Assembly (NCBI RefSeq): GCF_014640555.1
Contig: NZ_BMHE01000004.1
Coordinates: 92,997-156,996 of the forward strand
DNA length: 64,000 bases
Source of the DNA: Paenibacillus marchantiophytorum
Lineage (GTDB): Bacteria; Bacillota; Bacilli; Paenibacillales; NBRC-103111
Direction: 5' to 3'
Shown: positions 54,219 to 61,747 of the stretch, piece by piece
How positions within the stretch are numbered: position 1 is the stretch's first letter
How the letters are laid out: each line of letters starts with the position of its first letter
Notes under the pieces: model-generated
Seen by the model: only the letters and a program-made list of their open reading frames with translations
Databases searched by the model: none
What the model was told of the DNA's origin: nothing
Position numbers and translations under genes: made by a program

Positions 54219-54839
54219 ATGGACAAAAAGACAAAACCGCTCGGTAGACCGCGTGCTGCCCAAGGGGAAGTACCCCTCACTCAAAAAATACTAAGGACGG
54301 CTATTCGGCTATTTCTCTCCAAAGGCTACGAGTCAGTTTCCATGGATGACGTCGCCAAAGAGTGCGAAGTGACCAAAGCTTCTGTCTATTATTATTATCC
54401 ATCCAAGTCCGATCTGCTGACGGCATCGATGATTCAACTCATGGAAAATGTCAGAAAAGTTACCTTGTTGCGTTTAAGTCAACCCGCTTCCCTGCGTGAC
54501 AGGCTCTTAGACATCACTGAAGCCCATTTGAAAGCCATTGACTTCGATCTCCATTCCTTCATGCGTAAAATGGAGGCGACCCTCTCAGAAGAACAAATGG
54601 TCGCGATGCGCAAATCCGAACAAGGAATCCTCGATGCGTTGGAAGCCGAATTCAACAAGTCTGCCGCATCCGGAGAAATCGGCCCGGTTGATGCTCGCGT
54701 TATTGCCCGTGCTTATACCTCGCTGCTGATGATGGGCCATGCTCGGGATGGCAGCGGCAACAAAATGTTCCCCTATGAAAGCGAAGCCGCTAAACAAATT
54801 ATTGACATTTTGTGGCATGGTTTATTCCCGCCGCAATAA
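54219..54839 (+). CDS. TetR/AcrR-family regulator
   Basis: 206 residues from ATG 54219 (CAGGAGTG upstream). TetR helix-turn-helix at about 22-65 (KILRTAIRLFLSKGYESVSM, then AKECEVTKASVYYYYPSKSD). An all-helical ligand domain follows. It is divergent from the MMPL transporter and most likely represses it through the intergenic palindrome. Ligand unknown, perhaps the exported compound. Confidence 0.9.
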   Translation: MDKKTKPLGRPRAAQGEVPLTQKILRTAIRLFLSKGYESVSMDDVAKECEVTKASVYYYYPSKSDLLTASMIQLMENVRKVTLLRLSQPASLRDRLLDITEAHLKAIDFDLHSFMRKMEATLSEEQMVAMRKSEQGILDALEAEFNKSAASGEIGPVDARVIARAYTSLLMMGHARDGSGNKMFPYESEAAKQIIDILWHGLFPPQ

Positions 54840-54870
54840 ACGGAAGTGAGAAACACGGTTTCGCGGCCCT

Positions 54871-55000
54871 GAGAGCTGCGCGGGAGCGATGCGCGACAGA
54901 GCTGCGCGATGAGAGCTGCGCGGGAGCGATACGCGACAGAGCTGCGCGATGAGAGCTCGGCGAGAGCTATGCACGACAGAGCTGCGCGATGAGAGCTGAG
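54871..55000. repeat. 40-bp minisatellite (3.25 copies)
   Basis: Three consecutive 40-base units beginning at 54871, 54911 and 54951 and a 10-base start of a fourth. Each unit begins GAGAGCTGCGCGGGAGCGAT and ends GACAGAGCTGCGCGAT. Units 1 and 2 differ at one base, unit 3 at several. Each unit itself contains two AGAGCTGCGCG half-repeats. GC-rich; no credible ORF. Confidence 0.9.
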
Positions 55001-55030
55001 CCTCTTCCAAGCGACAACTCCTGTTAAGGG

Positions 55031-55235
55031 GGAACTACAGTACGCTATTTAGTCAAATAGCAGGGATGTTGGGGTGGAAGCGGAACTACAGTATCTTATT
55101 TCCACGAAAAGCGCCGATTTTCCCAACAAACAGCAAAATAACGCACTGTAGTTCCCTCAACCTTGCGATATTGACACTTTTGGCTCCAATAGCGCACTGT
55201 AGTTCCCTCTAGTTCCCTCAACCTCGCGATAAGGA
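55031..55235. repeat. Nested inverted-repeat element B (F-F-R-R)
   Basis: Two forward copies of GGAACTACAGTA-x3-TATTT (55031-55050; 55082-55101) and two reversed copies AATAxCGCACTGTAGTTCC (55136-55155; 55188-55206). Each reversed copy is followed by a related tail (CTCAACCTTGCGATA at 55157, CTCAACCTCGCGATAAGG at 55217), with a small duplication of AGTTCCCTC between. Same order as element A at 19738-19915, and the two share GGAACTA and TACGCTA-type words. Confidence 0.85.
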
Positions 55236-55265
55236 CACTCTCGGCTCGACTAACGGCCAAAATAT

Positions 55266-55304
55266 AAAAAAAAGACAGCCCCGAATGAATCGGAATGCTG
55301 TCTT
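55266..55304 (-). terminator. Terminator after the cold-shock gene
   Basis: Minus strand: AAGACAGC...CCGATTCATTCGG...GCTGTCTT followed by a long T run. Confidence 0.85.
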
Positions 55305-55352
55305 CTTTGTTTGTGCTATGGCACTATTTATAAGTGGGGATCTCCCAGTTTC

Positions 55353-55550
55353 TTATAATTTGGTGACGTTAGCTGCTTGAGGACCACGGTTGCCTTGAGT
55401 AATATCGAACTCAACGGATTGGCCTTCTTCTAATGTTTTGAATCCTTCGCCCTGAATTGCGGAGAAGTGTACGAATACATCGTCGCCTCCATCTACAGAA
55501 ATGAAACCGTAGCCTTTTTCTGCGTTAAACCATTTAACTGTACCCTTCAA
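55353..55550 (-). CDS. Cold-shock protein (CspA family)
   Basis: 65 residues, single cold-shock domain. RNA-binding motifs RNP1 KGYGFI (12-17) and RNP2 VFVHF (25-29) are intact, with WFNAEKG at the start and [10 protein letters not shown] at the end. An RNA chaperone that melts secondary structure. A promoter TTGATT-17-TATAAT with a TG extension lies at 55596-55624, giving a leader of about 40 bases. Terminated downstream; monocistronic. Confidence 0.96.
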   Translation of the reverse strand: MKGTVKWFNAEKGYGFISVDGGDDVFVHFSAIQGEGFKTLEEGQSVEFDITQGNRGPQAANVTKL

Positions 55551-55595
55551 ATGAACAACCTCCTAAAAATATCGCCATCTGTGACGAATAAGAAA

Positions 55596-55624
55596 ATTAT
55601 ACCATTCCGACCTCGTAAAATCAA
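55596..55624 (-). promoter_or_regulatory. Sigma-A promoter of the cold-shock gene
   Basis: Minus-strand TTGATT (55619-55624), 17-bp spacer ending in TGG, perfect TATAAT (55596-55601). Confidence 0.8.
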
Positions 55625-55678
55625 CGCTCAAAACACGGTGGATAAGCTAAAATTTGTTGATGTACCAACGTTTTGCGC

Positions 55679-56395
55679 TTATGCAGGGACAGGTTTGCTT
55701 ATGCATAAATATTGCTTGGAATTCGGTAAAAAAGGTAAGTTCGCTTGCCTTTTTTCGGCCAAAAAGCCATCCGATTGCAGTCCATTCATTAAATCTGTAA
55801 GCCTGCTATATTCAACAGTCCGAAAATTGAGCAACGGATAAATCCGTAATTCTCCGCCTGGTTTGCAGACCCTGAGAAGCTCTCTAATCGCTGCTTGATG
55901 AAAGTCAAAGTCAAACTGTTCCTCATAGAGAAACATAAAGTGGCTGCACACAACCAAGTCGAAGGTTGCTTCCTCGAATGGCAGCGAAGGCAAATAGGAA
56001 ACGTGATACCTGGAAGCCGCATCTTCGCGAGAGAAGTCCTCCACAAATCTTCGGAGACCCTCGATTCGTCCGGCCTTATGGTTCTCTACAGAACCATAGT
56101 AGCTCCAGTCATATACATCCTGCAATTTCTCCATCTTGGCAGCTACGAGTTCAATCTCTTGCATGCCGTGCTGCGATATGCCTTCAGCGGATTTCTCGTA
56201 CAGCGGATCAGCCGCTTCAGCCTTAATACCAGCTTGCCTTGCTTCGGCAGTAAACGAAGAGGCGCCACCCGCCACATCCAAGACTCGCTTGCCAACTAAA
56301 TCCTCGGTTTGCAGCATAAACATTTTCTCATATTCGGCATACGATCTTGAGGTCATAGCGACCCCTACCTGTTCATAAACACGCTTTGTTTCCAT
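55679..56395 (-). CDS. Class I SAM-dependent methyltransferase
   Basis: 238 residues from ATG 56395 (AGAGGAGAG 8 bases upstream). SAM-binding motif I is VLDVAGGASSFTAEARQAG, followed by an acidic EAADP, motif near FDLVVCSHFMFLY and the late LLRVCKPGGELRIYPLLNF. A soluble small-molecule-type methyltransferase. Substrate unknown. It lies alone between the cold-shock gene and a divergent small ORF. Confidence 0.87.
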   Translation of the reverse strand: METKRVYEQVGVAMTSRSYAEYEKMFMLQTEDLVGKRVLDVAGGASSFTAEARQAGIKAEAADPLYEKSAEGISQHGMQEIELVAAKMEKLQDVYDWSYYGSVENHKAGRIEGLRRFVEDFSREDAASRYHVSYLPSLPFEEATFDLVVCSHFMFLYEEQFDFDFHQAAIRELLRVCKPGGELRIYPLLNFRTVEYSRLTDLMNGLQSDGFLAEKRQANLPFLPNSKQYLCISKPVPA

Positions 56396-56595
56396 GCTCA
56401 TCTCTCCTCTGCTCAGCTCATCATTCGTTCTAATTGCCTGTTGGTCCGTTCCCTATGGAAAGGATTAGGAGAATTTTATCACAGGTTAAACTTGCCCTGC
56501 AACAGAAATTTTAGAGACAACTTGTTTGGAAATCGGCCTTATTTATGGTACGATTGCCTATATCTTTGCGTTCAATGCAGAAATGAGGAAAAACA

Positions 56596-56841
56596 GTGTC
56601 AAATCAACCTTTTAAGAAACATACCATCTACAAAAAAGACAAATGGAACATGCTGAATGTCGAGGTCCAAGGAACCAAAATCGTCCTGACCGAAATCAGT
56701 GACCAATGGGGCGAAGAATGCCATACGTTCATCGGTCGTCCAGCCATGCTTCACTGGGCCAATGAGCGATTTGCGAAGGATAAATTCCAAGGTACAGAGG
56801 AAGAATGGCAAGCCATTATGGATGCTTTCAAAGCCGTTTAG
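56596..56841 (+). CDS. Small hypothetical protein
   Basis: 81 residues from GTG 56596 (GAGGAAAAACA upstream). Sequence MSNQPFKKHTIYKKDKWNML, later HTFIGRPAMLHWANERF and EEEWQAIMDAFKAV, a compact, soluble, helix-ending protein with several Trp residues. No motif that I recognise. Its coding character (regular codon use, RBS, length between promoters) supports a real gene. It ends about 30 bases before the promoter of the riboswitch transcript. Confidence 0.65.
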   Translation: MSNQPFKKHTIYKKDKWNMLNVEVQGTKIVLTEISDQWGEECHTFIGRPAMLHWANERFAKDKFQGTEEEWQAIMDAFKAV

Positions 56842-56873
56842 TCCAAGCTGTCCAATCCTATGGTCCCAATGCC

Positions 56874-56902
56874 TTGACTTTCTCATCTAGTCTTCTTATA
56901 AT
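56874..56902 (+). promoter_or_regulatory. Sigma-A promoter of the riboswitch-terC transcript
   Basis: TTGACT (56874-56879), 17-bp spacer, perfect TATAAT (56897-56902). A second TATAAT follows at 56908-56913. Start near 56909. Confidence 0.8.
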
Positions 56903-56925
56903 AAAGATATAATTTCATAGCGTTT

Positions 56926-57027
56926 ACTCCAAAGGGGAGTAGCTGATACAGTAAAGTCGTCAATTCGGATCCTCATCAGATCCCGGCTTTATTGGCAACG
57001 ACAACGTTGTTAGCAAGACCTTTGCCA
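56926..57027 (+). promoter_or_regulatory. yybP-ykoY manganese riboswitch
   Basis: Aptamer signature AAAGGGGAGTAGC at the 5' side (56931-56943) and GCAACGAC...GCAAGACCTTTGCC at the 3' side, with the internal hairpin GATCCTCATCAGATC. P1 is CAAAGG (56930-56935) with CCTTTG (57019-57024). Members of this class sense Mn(II) and switch on exporters. It is followed by a TerC-family gene, the classic partner. Confidence 0.92.
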
Positions 57028-57052
57028 TGTTTTATTGGTGAAGGTCTTTTTT
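57015..57052 (+). terminator. Riboswitch terminator 1
   Basis: AAGACCTTTGCC (57015-57026) pairs over 12 positions (two G-U) with GGTGAAGGTCTT (57037-57048), followed by six T. The left arm contains the 3' strand of aptamer P1, so ligand-stabilised P1 and this terminator exclude each other: an ON switch. Confidence 0.85.
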
Positions 57053-57060
57053 GATGAATT

Positions 57061-57101
57061 AGAGCCTTCACCGTCCATCGGTGTCAGGCTCTATTTTTTT
57101 T
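57061..57101 (+). terminator. Riboswitch terminator 2
   Basis: AGAGCCT (57061-57067) / AGGCTCT (57086-57092) and inner CACCG / CGGTG, followed by eight T, only 13 bases before the RBS. Its left arm CCTTCACC (57065-57072) is also complementary to GGTGAAGG (57037-57044) in terminator 1, so the two hairpins can compete. Confidence 0.8.
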
Positions 57102-57129
57102 CAAAAATTTGCTAAGGGAGTGTTCGATT

Positions 57130-57975
57130 ATGGATTGGTTATCAACAGGTTTTTTTGTCTCATTGCTCAGTATTATTCTTATTGATTTGGTTTTAGCAGG
57201 CGACAACGCGATTGTCATCGGAATGGCCGCCCGCAATTTGAAAAAGGAAACACAAAAGAAAGTCATCCTCTGGGGTACCGTCGGTGCGATCGTCATCCGC
57301 GCATTGGCTACACTTGTTGTCGTTACATTATTGAAGATTCCCGGTCTGCTGCTAGTTGGTGGAATTCTGCTCCTCTGGATTTCCTATAAACTGCTCAGCG
57401 AAAAGAAAAATCACGAAAACATGCAAGCCAAAGACAGTATGTGGGCAGCGATCCGAACGATTATTATTGCCGATGCGGTTATGGGTCTAGATAATGTAAT
57501 CGCCGTAGCCGGAGCTGCACACGGAAATTTCTTGCTTGTTATTATCGGTCTTCTGGTCAGCGTGCCAATCGTCGTTTGGGGAAGCACTTTATTCATTAAA
57601 TGGATTGAGACCTATCCTTGGATCGTTTATATCGGCTCAGGTGTGCTTGCTTTAACAGCAGGTAAAATGATTACCGGCGAGAATTTCCTTGCCCCTTATT
57701 TCGATTCTAACCCGCTTGGCAAATGGTTGTTCATCGGTTTACTTATTGTCATTGTACTTGCCGCAGGCAAATGGGCCAAAATGGTTGGATATTTGGTCGA
57801 AGTCGGAGAGCGCGGACAATTAACATTGCCGAAGGAATTAAGCAAAGAGGCGCAAATGTCTCCAGAAGATCGTTATACGGTCAAAATGGATGCTCGCGGC
57901 AAATTAATTCTCGTCAAAGCTGAGACAGATGACGACGGTGAAAATTCGGACGAATCCATGCCGCATGCCGGCTGA
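57130..57975 (+). CDS. TerC-family membrane protein (manganese exporter type)
   Basis: 281 residues from ATG 57130 (AAGGGAG 9 bases upstream; the in-frame TTG at 57109 overlaps it). Seven to eight membrane helices with family motifs LIDLVLAGDNAIVIGMAARN, ADAVMGLDNVIAVAGAAHGN and GSGVLALTAGKMI, whose acidic residues are thought to bind metal. A C-terminal cytoplasmic tail of 60 residues is charged. TerC proteins under yybP-ykoY riboswitches (Bacillus YkoY, E. coli Alx) export or handle Mn(II), for instance while loading exoenzymes. Confidence 0.9.
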   Translation: MDWLSTGFFVSLLSIILIDLVLAGDNAIVIGMAARNLKKETQKKVILWGTVGAIVIRALATLVVVTLLKIPGLLLVGGILLLWISYKLLSEKKNHENMQAKDSMWAAIRTIIIADAVMGLDNVIAVAGAAHGNFLLVIIGLLVSVPIVVWGSTLFIKWIETYPWIVYIGSGVLALTAGKMITGENFLAPYFDSNPLGKWLFIGLLIVIVLAAGKWAKMVGYLVEVGERGQLTLPKELSKEAQMSPEDRYTVKMDARGKLILVKAETDDDGENSDESMPHAG

Positions 57976-58063
57976 AAAAGGAGTTTGCCTGTTCGCAGCG
58001 AAACTTAGTATCATGCGCTTGTGAGCAAGCGTCATACTCTATAGGGATAAGGATGATTCTCCA

Positions 58064-58246
58064 ATGACCAATTCCGGATCTATTATTACTTTCGTACTCG
58101 TCTCCTTCTGCCTAGCGATCATTTTAATCATGAAAAAAGACAGCCTACCGGCACAAATGAAACGTTACCTTGCCTTGCTGGCCATTGTTATGGTGTCGTT
58201 ATCGTTTGTCCTGATCTTGATTAGCTTCTTTGGAGCAGGAGTGTAA
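58064..58246 (+). CDS. Small two-helix membrane protein
   Basis: 60 residues, ATG after AAGGATGA. Two membrane helices (about 7-24 and 38-58) joined by a short basic loop (MKKDSLPAQMKRY). No recognised family. It starts 88 bases after the terC stop, so it could be cotranscribed. Small membrane proteins like this often modulate a larger transporter, but there is no direct evidence. Confidence 0.7.
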   Translation: MTNSGSIITFVLVSFCLAIILIMKKDSLPAQMKRYLALLAIVMVSLSFVLILISFFGAGV

Positions 58247-58490
58247 ATTTACTTCCTTCCAGCTTTTTCATATAATCATAATTGAATGGGTTAACGGTCA
58301 TACTAGGTGAAAACCATGATATGGGATTTCTTCTGGATCTCCCCATGGGCATACGCCGGGAGTGACCGTGATGCGCTGGATCTATGTGACTGCGGCAATG
58401 GGACTTCTTCTGACTTCAATCCCCACAGCCGATTTGCATGCAAAGGAAAACCAAGTACCCCAAACTCAAAACAAGAACAGGAGGGCTCCA

Positions 58491-60281
58491 ATGACTCAAA
58501 TATTGGAACGCAAGCAAGTACCTGCCGAGCACCGCTGGCATTTGGAGGATTTATACGCCGACCAGAAGGCTTGGGAACAGGAATTTCAAAGTGTGAAGAA
58601 CTCGCTTGGCAAAATCAGCGCCTTCCAAGGTAAACTTAGCGATCCCGCTACAGTGAAGCAATGTTTCGAGTTGGAAGATGAAGTCTCTCTGAAAACAGAA
58701 AGACTGTATGTGTACGCCAACATGAAACATCATGAAGATACAGCAGAGCCAACTTATCAAGCATTATCGGATAAAGCCAAAAAAATCAGTGTTGAAGTCG
58801 GAGAATCACTCTCCTTTATTTCTCCTGAAATTCTCAGTTTGTCGGATGAAAAGCTTGAACAGTTGGTTGACGATCCCACTTTAACCTTTTACAAAGATAC
58901 ACTGGAAGAAATGATTCGTCAGAAGCCTCACACGCTGACTAAGGAACAAGAAGCTTTGTTAGCCCAAGCCGGCAATATGGCTGGAGCTCCCAGCACGATC
59001 TTCGGCATGTTGAACAACGCCGATTTGAAGTTCCCCAAAATCAAAAATGAAAAAGGCGAAGAAGTTGAACTCACGCACGGCAGCTACATTCAATTCTTGG
59101 AAAGCCGCGATCCGGAAGTGCGGAAAAATGCGTTCCATGCCGTGTACGAAACTTACCGCAGTCATAAGAATACAATTGGCGCTACGCTGAGCGCGAATAT
59201 CAATAAGAATATTTTCTATACCAAAGCTCGCCACTATCCTTCTGTTCTTGAATCCACATTGTTCGGCGACAATATCAAGAAGGAAGTATATACCAACTTA
59301 ATCGCCACAATTCACGACTCGCTTCCTGAGCTTCAACGTTATTTGAAACTGCGTAAAAAGCTGCTGAAAGTCGATGAATTACATATGTATGATCTCTTTG
59401 CACCGCTCGTTGAAGAGTTCAAAATGGACATTACGTATCAACAAGCCAAGGAAGAAATCAAGAAAAGTTTAGCCCCACTGGGCGAGAATTACTTGAAAAT
59501 CTTGCAAGACGGCTTTGATAATCACTGGATCGATGTGTACGAAAATAAAAACAAACGGAACGGCGCTTATAGTTGGGGTGCATTTGGCACACATCCGTAC
59601 GTTTTGCTGAACCATAAAGACAACTTGAACAGCATGTTTACGTTGACACACGAAATGGGTCACGCCATCCATTCTTATTTATCTGACGAAACTCAGGCGT
59701 ACCGTTACGCGCAGTATACAATTTTCTTAGCTGAAGTTGCTTCTACGCTTAATGAAGCTTTACTTATGGATTACCTACTGAAACGTGTGACAGATCCCAA
59801 AGAAAAGCTTTATCTGTTGACTTATTACGCTGATCAGTTCCGCACGACGGTATTCCGCCAAACGATGTTTGCAGAATTCGAAATGATTACGCATGAGAAA
59901 ACAGAGCAAGGCGAATCTCTGACTCCCCAGGAGTTCAGTGAAATCTACTATGGTCTGAATAAGCTCTACCATGGCAAGGACATGGTCGTTGATCAGGATA
60001 TTGAGATGGAATGGGCGCGTATTCCTCATTTCTACAACAGCTTTTATGTATATAAGTATGCAACAGGCTTCTCTGCTGCGACCAGTTTTGCCAAGCAAAT
60101 TCTGGATGAAGGCCAGCCAGCAGTCGATCGCTACTTAGGCTTCCTGAAAAGCGGCGGCAGCGACTACTCGCTGAACATCCTGAAGAAGGCTGGCGTAGAT
60201 ATGTCGACTCCGGAACCTATCAAACAAGCGATGAGCGTGTTCAGTTCACTGCTCGATCAAATGGAACAGTTAACGAAGTAA
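58491..60281 (+). CDS. pepF: Oligoendopeptidase F
   Basis: 596 residues from ATG 58491 (ACAGGAGGGCTCCA upstream), the usual PepF length and N-terminus (MTQILERKQVPAEHRWHLED). Zinc-protease motif HEMGH at 387-391 (LTHEMGHAIHSYLSD), with the third ligand Glu in IFLAEVASTLNEAL. M3B family; cleaves short peptides in the cytoplasm. The frame stays open upstream to ATG 58371, which adds MRWIYVTAAMGLLLTSIPTA, a good signal peptide ending DLHA. A secreted form is therefore possible from the upstream start. LapA-like gene follows. Confidence 0.94.
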   Translation: MTQILERKQVPAEHRWHLEDLYADQKAWEQEFQSVKNSLGKISAFQGKLSDPATVKQCFELEDEVSLKTERLYVYANMKHHEDTAEPTYQALSDKAKKISVEVGESLSFISPEILSLSDEKLEQLVDDPTLTFYKDTLEEMIRQKPHTLTKEQEALLAQAGNMAGAPSTIFGMLNNADLKFPKIKNEKGEEVELTHGSYIQFLESRDPEVRKNAFHAVYETYRSHKNTIGATLSANINKNIFYTKARHYPSVLESTLFGDNIKKEVYTNLIATIHDSLPELQRYLKLRKKLLKVDELHMYDLFAPLVEEFKMDITYQQAKEEIKKSLAPLGENYLKILQDGFDNHWIDVYENKNKRNGAYSWGAFGTHPYVLLNHKDNLNSMFTLTHEMGHAIHSYLSDETQAYRYAQYTIFLAEVASTLNEALLMDYLLKRVTDPKEKLYLLTYYADQFRTTVFRQTMFAEFEMITHEKTEQGESLTPQEFSEIYYGLNKLYHGKDMVVDQDIEMEWARIPHFYNSFYVYKYATGFSAATSFAKQILDEGQPAVDRYLGFLKSGGSDYSLNILKKAGVDMSTPEPIKQAMSVFSSLLDQMEQLTK

Positions 60282-60345
60282 TTGCTCAGAGAGAGGTTGT
60301 CGGCCAATGCCCGCAACCTCTTCCTCATGAAAGGATGTATAGCGG

Positions 60346-60663
60346 ATGAAGATGCAATGGATCCTGATTTCTGCTTTAGTATTCGCCCTTATAACTGCTG
60401 TATTTGCTGTCATTAATGTGGATCCTGTACAGGTTAATTTCATGTTCGCCCAGACATCCACGCCTTTAATCCTTGTTATTCTAACCTCTACACTGCTAGG
60501 TGGCTTGATCGTGGGACTCTTCGGCATGGTACGTCAGTACAAGCTTCAACGTAAAGTCCGCCAACTCGAGAAACAATTGCAGGAAGCGCTTATGCCTGCA
60601 ACTGTTGAGCCGTCAACACCGGAAATTACGCTTAACGAATCCAAGCCTCCTGCCGTGCAATAG
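60346..60663 (+). CDS. LapA-domain (DUF1049) membrane protein
   Basis: 105 residues. Two membrane helices (about 4-24 and 42-62) with the LapA signature INVDPVQVNFMFAQTSTPLI between, then a coiled coil (QYKLQRKVRQLEKQLQEAL). RBS GAAAGGATG before ATG. In Gram-negatives LapA helps lipopolysaccharide quality control; in Gram-positives its role is unknown. 64 bases after pepF, same direction. Confidence 0.87.
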   Translation: MKMQWILISALVFALITAVFAVINVDPVQVNFMFAQTSTPLILVILTSTLLGGLIVGLFGMVRQYKLQRKVRQLEKQLQEALMPATVEPSTPEITLNESKPPAVQ

Positions 60664-60672
60664 GTTTACGCC

Positions 60673-60708
60673 AAACAACTCCGCTGCCCAGAGGCAACAG
60701 GGTTGTTT
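60673..60708. terminator. Imperfect terminator between lapA-like and DUF92 genes
   Basis: AAACAAC...GCTGCC / GGCAAC...GTTGTTT stem with two mismatches, T-rich end TTTATTT on the plus strand. Between convergent genes. Confidence 0.65.
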
Positions 60709-60715
60709 ATTTCAT

Positions 60716-61525
60716 TTACAACAACAGGCTAATGCCCAAACAGGCCAAACCGCCGATGAGCGATGAAATGGCATTGACCCTATCATTGGTCACGGTCCGC
60801 ATGCCGCGAATTTGAATGGCTTGTTGGTCACAGTGAACCTTCTTCTCAATCGTCTTCCCGCATATCTGACAGCGATACATGACCTGAACCGTTGCGCCCA
60901 GCCAAGAGTCAGCCAGCGATCCCAATAAGCCAGATAGTGCTCCCACGATGACTAGAGTCAGCAATTCGTACAAATCAAGGCTTCTATCTCCTATTTGACT
61001 GAAACAGCCGCCAATGATTCCAATGAAAGAACCTCCGAGTACAGAGGCTAGCAAGCCTAATCCCGTAACACCACCGGATGTTCCAGCCAAGACTTGTCGA
61101 CCATTCAAGATGGAGCGCGGCGCGGCTTTGCTCAATCCGCCAATTTCAGTAGCCCATGTATCTGCATTAACCGTCGCCATAACCCCTACGAACAGCATCC
61201 ACCAAACGGGATCTGGCCATATGGCATGTCCCAAACACAGCAGCAATCCAAGACCGCCATTGGCCGCAACTTGGCCTGCGTCACGTCTCCCCCCTTTGGC
61301 ATAACCGCTCTCCACAGCAGCTTTGCGACGATGTTTGAATTTAGAGAGGAGTGTTGAAGAAATAAAAAAAGCAATCAGCGTCCCAAACCACGCTAGGCTG
61401 CCTAACGCAAACATGGTAGTCCCAAGCACTACGGCAGAAATCAGACCAGAGAGTGACAGAGACTTCCGCCAATACGCTGCGCCTGCGATAACCAAGCTTC
61501 CTATTAATCCCCACACCCATGCCAA
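60716..61525 (-). CDS. DUF92-family membrane protein
   Basis: 269 residues from TTG 61525 (AGAAGGTGCTGAAA upstream); the longer open frame to 61663 encodes a non-conserved cysteine-rich extension and has no start signal. Six or more membrane helices; LSLSGLISAVVLGTTMFALG, GLGLLLCLGHAIWP, NADTWATEIGGLSKAAPRSI and GTSGGVTGLGLLASVLGGSF are the DUF92 hallmarks. A short loop holds CQICGK, a possible metal pair. Relatives include plant phytyl-phosphate kinase (VTE6), so prenyl-phosphate work is conceivable. Function in bacteria unknown. Confidence 0.87.
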   Translation of the reverse strand: MAWVWGLIGSLVIAGAAYWRKSLSLSGLISAVVLGTTMFALGSLAWFGTLIAFFISSTLLSKFKHRRKAAVESGYAKGGRRDAGQVAANGGLGLLLCLGHAIWPDPVWWMLFVGVMATVNADTWATEIGGLSKAAPRSILNGRQVLAGTSGGVTGLGLLASVLGGSFIGIIGGCFSQIGDRSLDLYELLTLVIVGALSGLLGSLADSWLGATVQVMYRCQICGKTIEKKVHCDQQAIQIRGMRTVTNDRVNAISSLIGGLACLGISLLL

Positions 61526-61747
61526 TTTCAGCACCTTCTTCCAAAATTTATAAATAACACTTGACGAGCAAGTTGCTTTCTGGATGCTATGACATTCATT
61601 GTAGCACAAGTTTATTCTCAACTTCCTAATTATTAAGGCAACATTAAATTTCGACAAATTCAATCAAAAACCGTGTTTTCTAGCAGGAATGCCACCTACA
61701 ATTACGGAATATATGGTAAAATAAATGCGATATGCAAGGAGGCTGAC

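Larger units (their letters stand above)
54840..55352. other. Repeat-filled intergenic stretch
   Basis: 513 bases between the TetR stop and the cold-shock gene stop. It holds the 40-bp minisatellite, inverted-repeat element B and the cold-shock gene terminator. No coding sequence seen. Confidence 0.75.

Noticed and set aside
54822..55010. Minus-strand ORF across the 40-bp minisatellite
   Set aside because: Composed of the repeat itself, low complexity, no RBS; the frame is open only because of repeat composition.
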